A stretch of DNA of 5,587 nucleotides from Alphaproteobacteria bacterium (GTDB taxonomy: Bacteria > Pseudomonadota > Alphaproteobacteria > BNTO01): NCBI GenBank assembly GCA_025996655.1, contig BNTO01000069.1, positions 1 to 5,587 on the forward strand. Direction: 5' to 3'. Below are positions 5,397-5,587 of this stretch, piece after piece. Made by a program: the position numbers and the translations under genes. Each line of letters begins with the position of its first letter. Position 1 is the first letter of the stretch. Below the pieces are notes generated by a model. That model saw only the letters and a list, made by a program, of their open reading frames with translations. It did not search any database and was not told the DNA's origin.

Positions 5397-5587
5397 TGTC
5401 AGTGCAATTTAGGAATGTCATGTTTCAGGTCCCAAAAAGGATCCTATAACTTTGGTCAAGTTACGGATTTGTTGAGGCAGGAACAATGTCATGGGTGTTT
5501 CGTGAAAGGGACATGGAGAGACTCTATGTATTGTGCCAAGTAAAAGAAAGAAAATTGACGCAAGTTGAGGCTGGGCGGCAGCTTAAG
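5397..5587 (+). mobile_element. Left end of an ISNCY/IS1202-type insertion sequence (cut by the window edge)
   Basis: The transposase start described at 5486 is preceded by a compact non-coding stretch that repeats TGTCA: TGTCAG at 5397-5402, TGTCATG at 5416-5422 and TGTCATG again at 5487-5493. I place the tip near 5397 because TGTCA-type starts fit this group. CTGACA at 5381-5386 is the inverse of TGTCAG at 5397-5402, so the border could lie a few bases further left. The right end and any target duplication are outside the window, so the boundary is approximate. Confidence 0.5.
5486..5587 (+). CDS. N-terminal part of an ISNCY-family transposase (3' end outside the window)
   Basis: Thirty-four codons from the ATG at 5486 remain open to the edge. 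The segment RDMERLYVLCQVKERKLTQV, then EAGRQLK, is the characteristic N-terminus of ISNCY (IS1202-group) transposases, where it forms a helix-turn-helix for end binding. The DDE catalytic domain would follow beyond the edge. GAGGCAGG a few bases upstream is a reasonable ribosome-binding site for ATG 5486. An internal ATG at 5513 is an alternative start. Whether the full element is intact cannot be judged here. Confidence 0.75.
   Translation, partial: MSWVFRERDMERLYVLCQVKERKLTQVEAGRQLK

Noticed and set aside
5381..5402. Hairpin CTGACA...TGTCAG as a terminator for mipZ
   Set aside because: The stem is only 6 bp with a 10-nt loop and no T run follows. It is better explained as part of the IS border.

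Overview
The window reads as a piece of an alphaproteobacterial chromosome of moderate GC. It probably comes from an obligate or host-associated lineage such as Holosporales or Rickettsiales-like bacteria, although that placement is inferred. The best marker is a clear MipZ, the division-site ATPase typical of Alphaproteobacteria. Supporting markers are a small glycine-zipper lipoprotein of the Rickettsia 17-kDa antigen/SlyB type and a dapA next to soluble lytic transglycosylases.

Layout, left to right. Positions 2-160 (+) may hold the C-terminus of an unrecognised protein that runs in from the left. It converges on the lipoprotein gene at 240-698 (-), and an A/T-flanked hairpin at 173-215 lies between the two stops and could terminate both. 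The gap 699-1051 contains an unusual 250-bp element at 801-1050, built of two nearly identical 72-73-bp inverted arms around a 105-bp AT-rich centre. Next comes a minus-strand pair: dapA (1790-2716) followed after 15 nt by a small secreted lytic transglycosylase (1052-1774). The start region of the latter carries a run of nine G. dapA is divergent from a second, larger soluble lytic transglycosylase (2715-4106, +), and their likely start codons overlap in one CATG. On the plus strand this is followed by ybaB/ebfC (4160-4513) and, 8 nt later, mipZ (4522-5349). The right edge enters an insertion sequence of the ISNCY/IS1202 type, of which only the left end and the first 34 transposase codons are present.

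Most of the genes concern the cell envelope or division. DapA commits aspartate semialdehyde to the lysine/diaminopimelate route that supplies peptidoglycan cross-links. The two transglycosylases cut the glycan strands, the lipoprotein sits in the outer membrane, and MipZ places the FtsZ ring. YbaB is a nucleoid-associated protein, probably co-transcribed with mipZ.

I see no wholly new multi-gene system. The observations most worth following are the long inverted-repeat element, the G9 tract at the transglycosylase start, the tandem 25-26-residue duplication in that same enzyme, and the overlapping divergent starts of dapA and slt.
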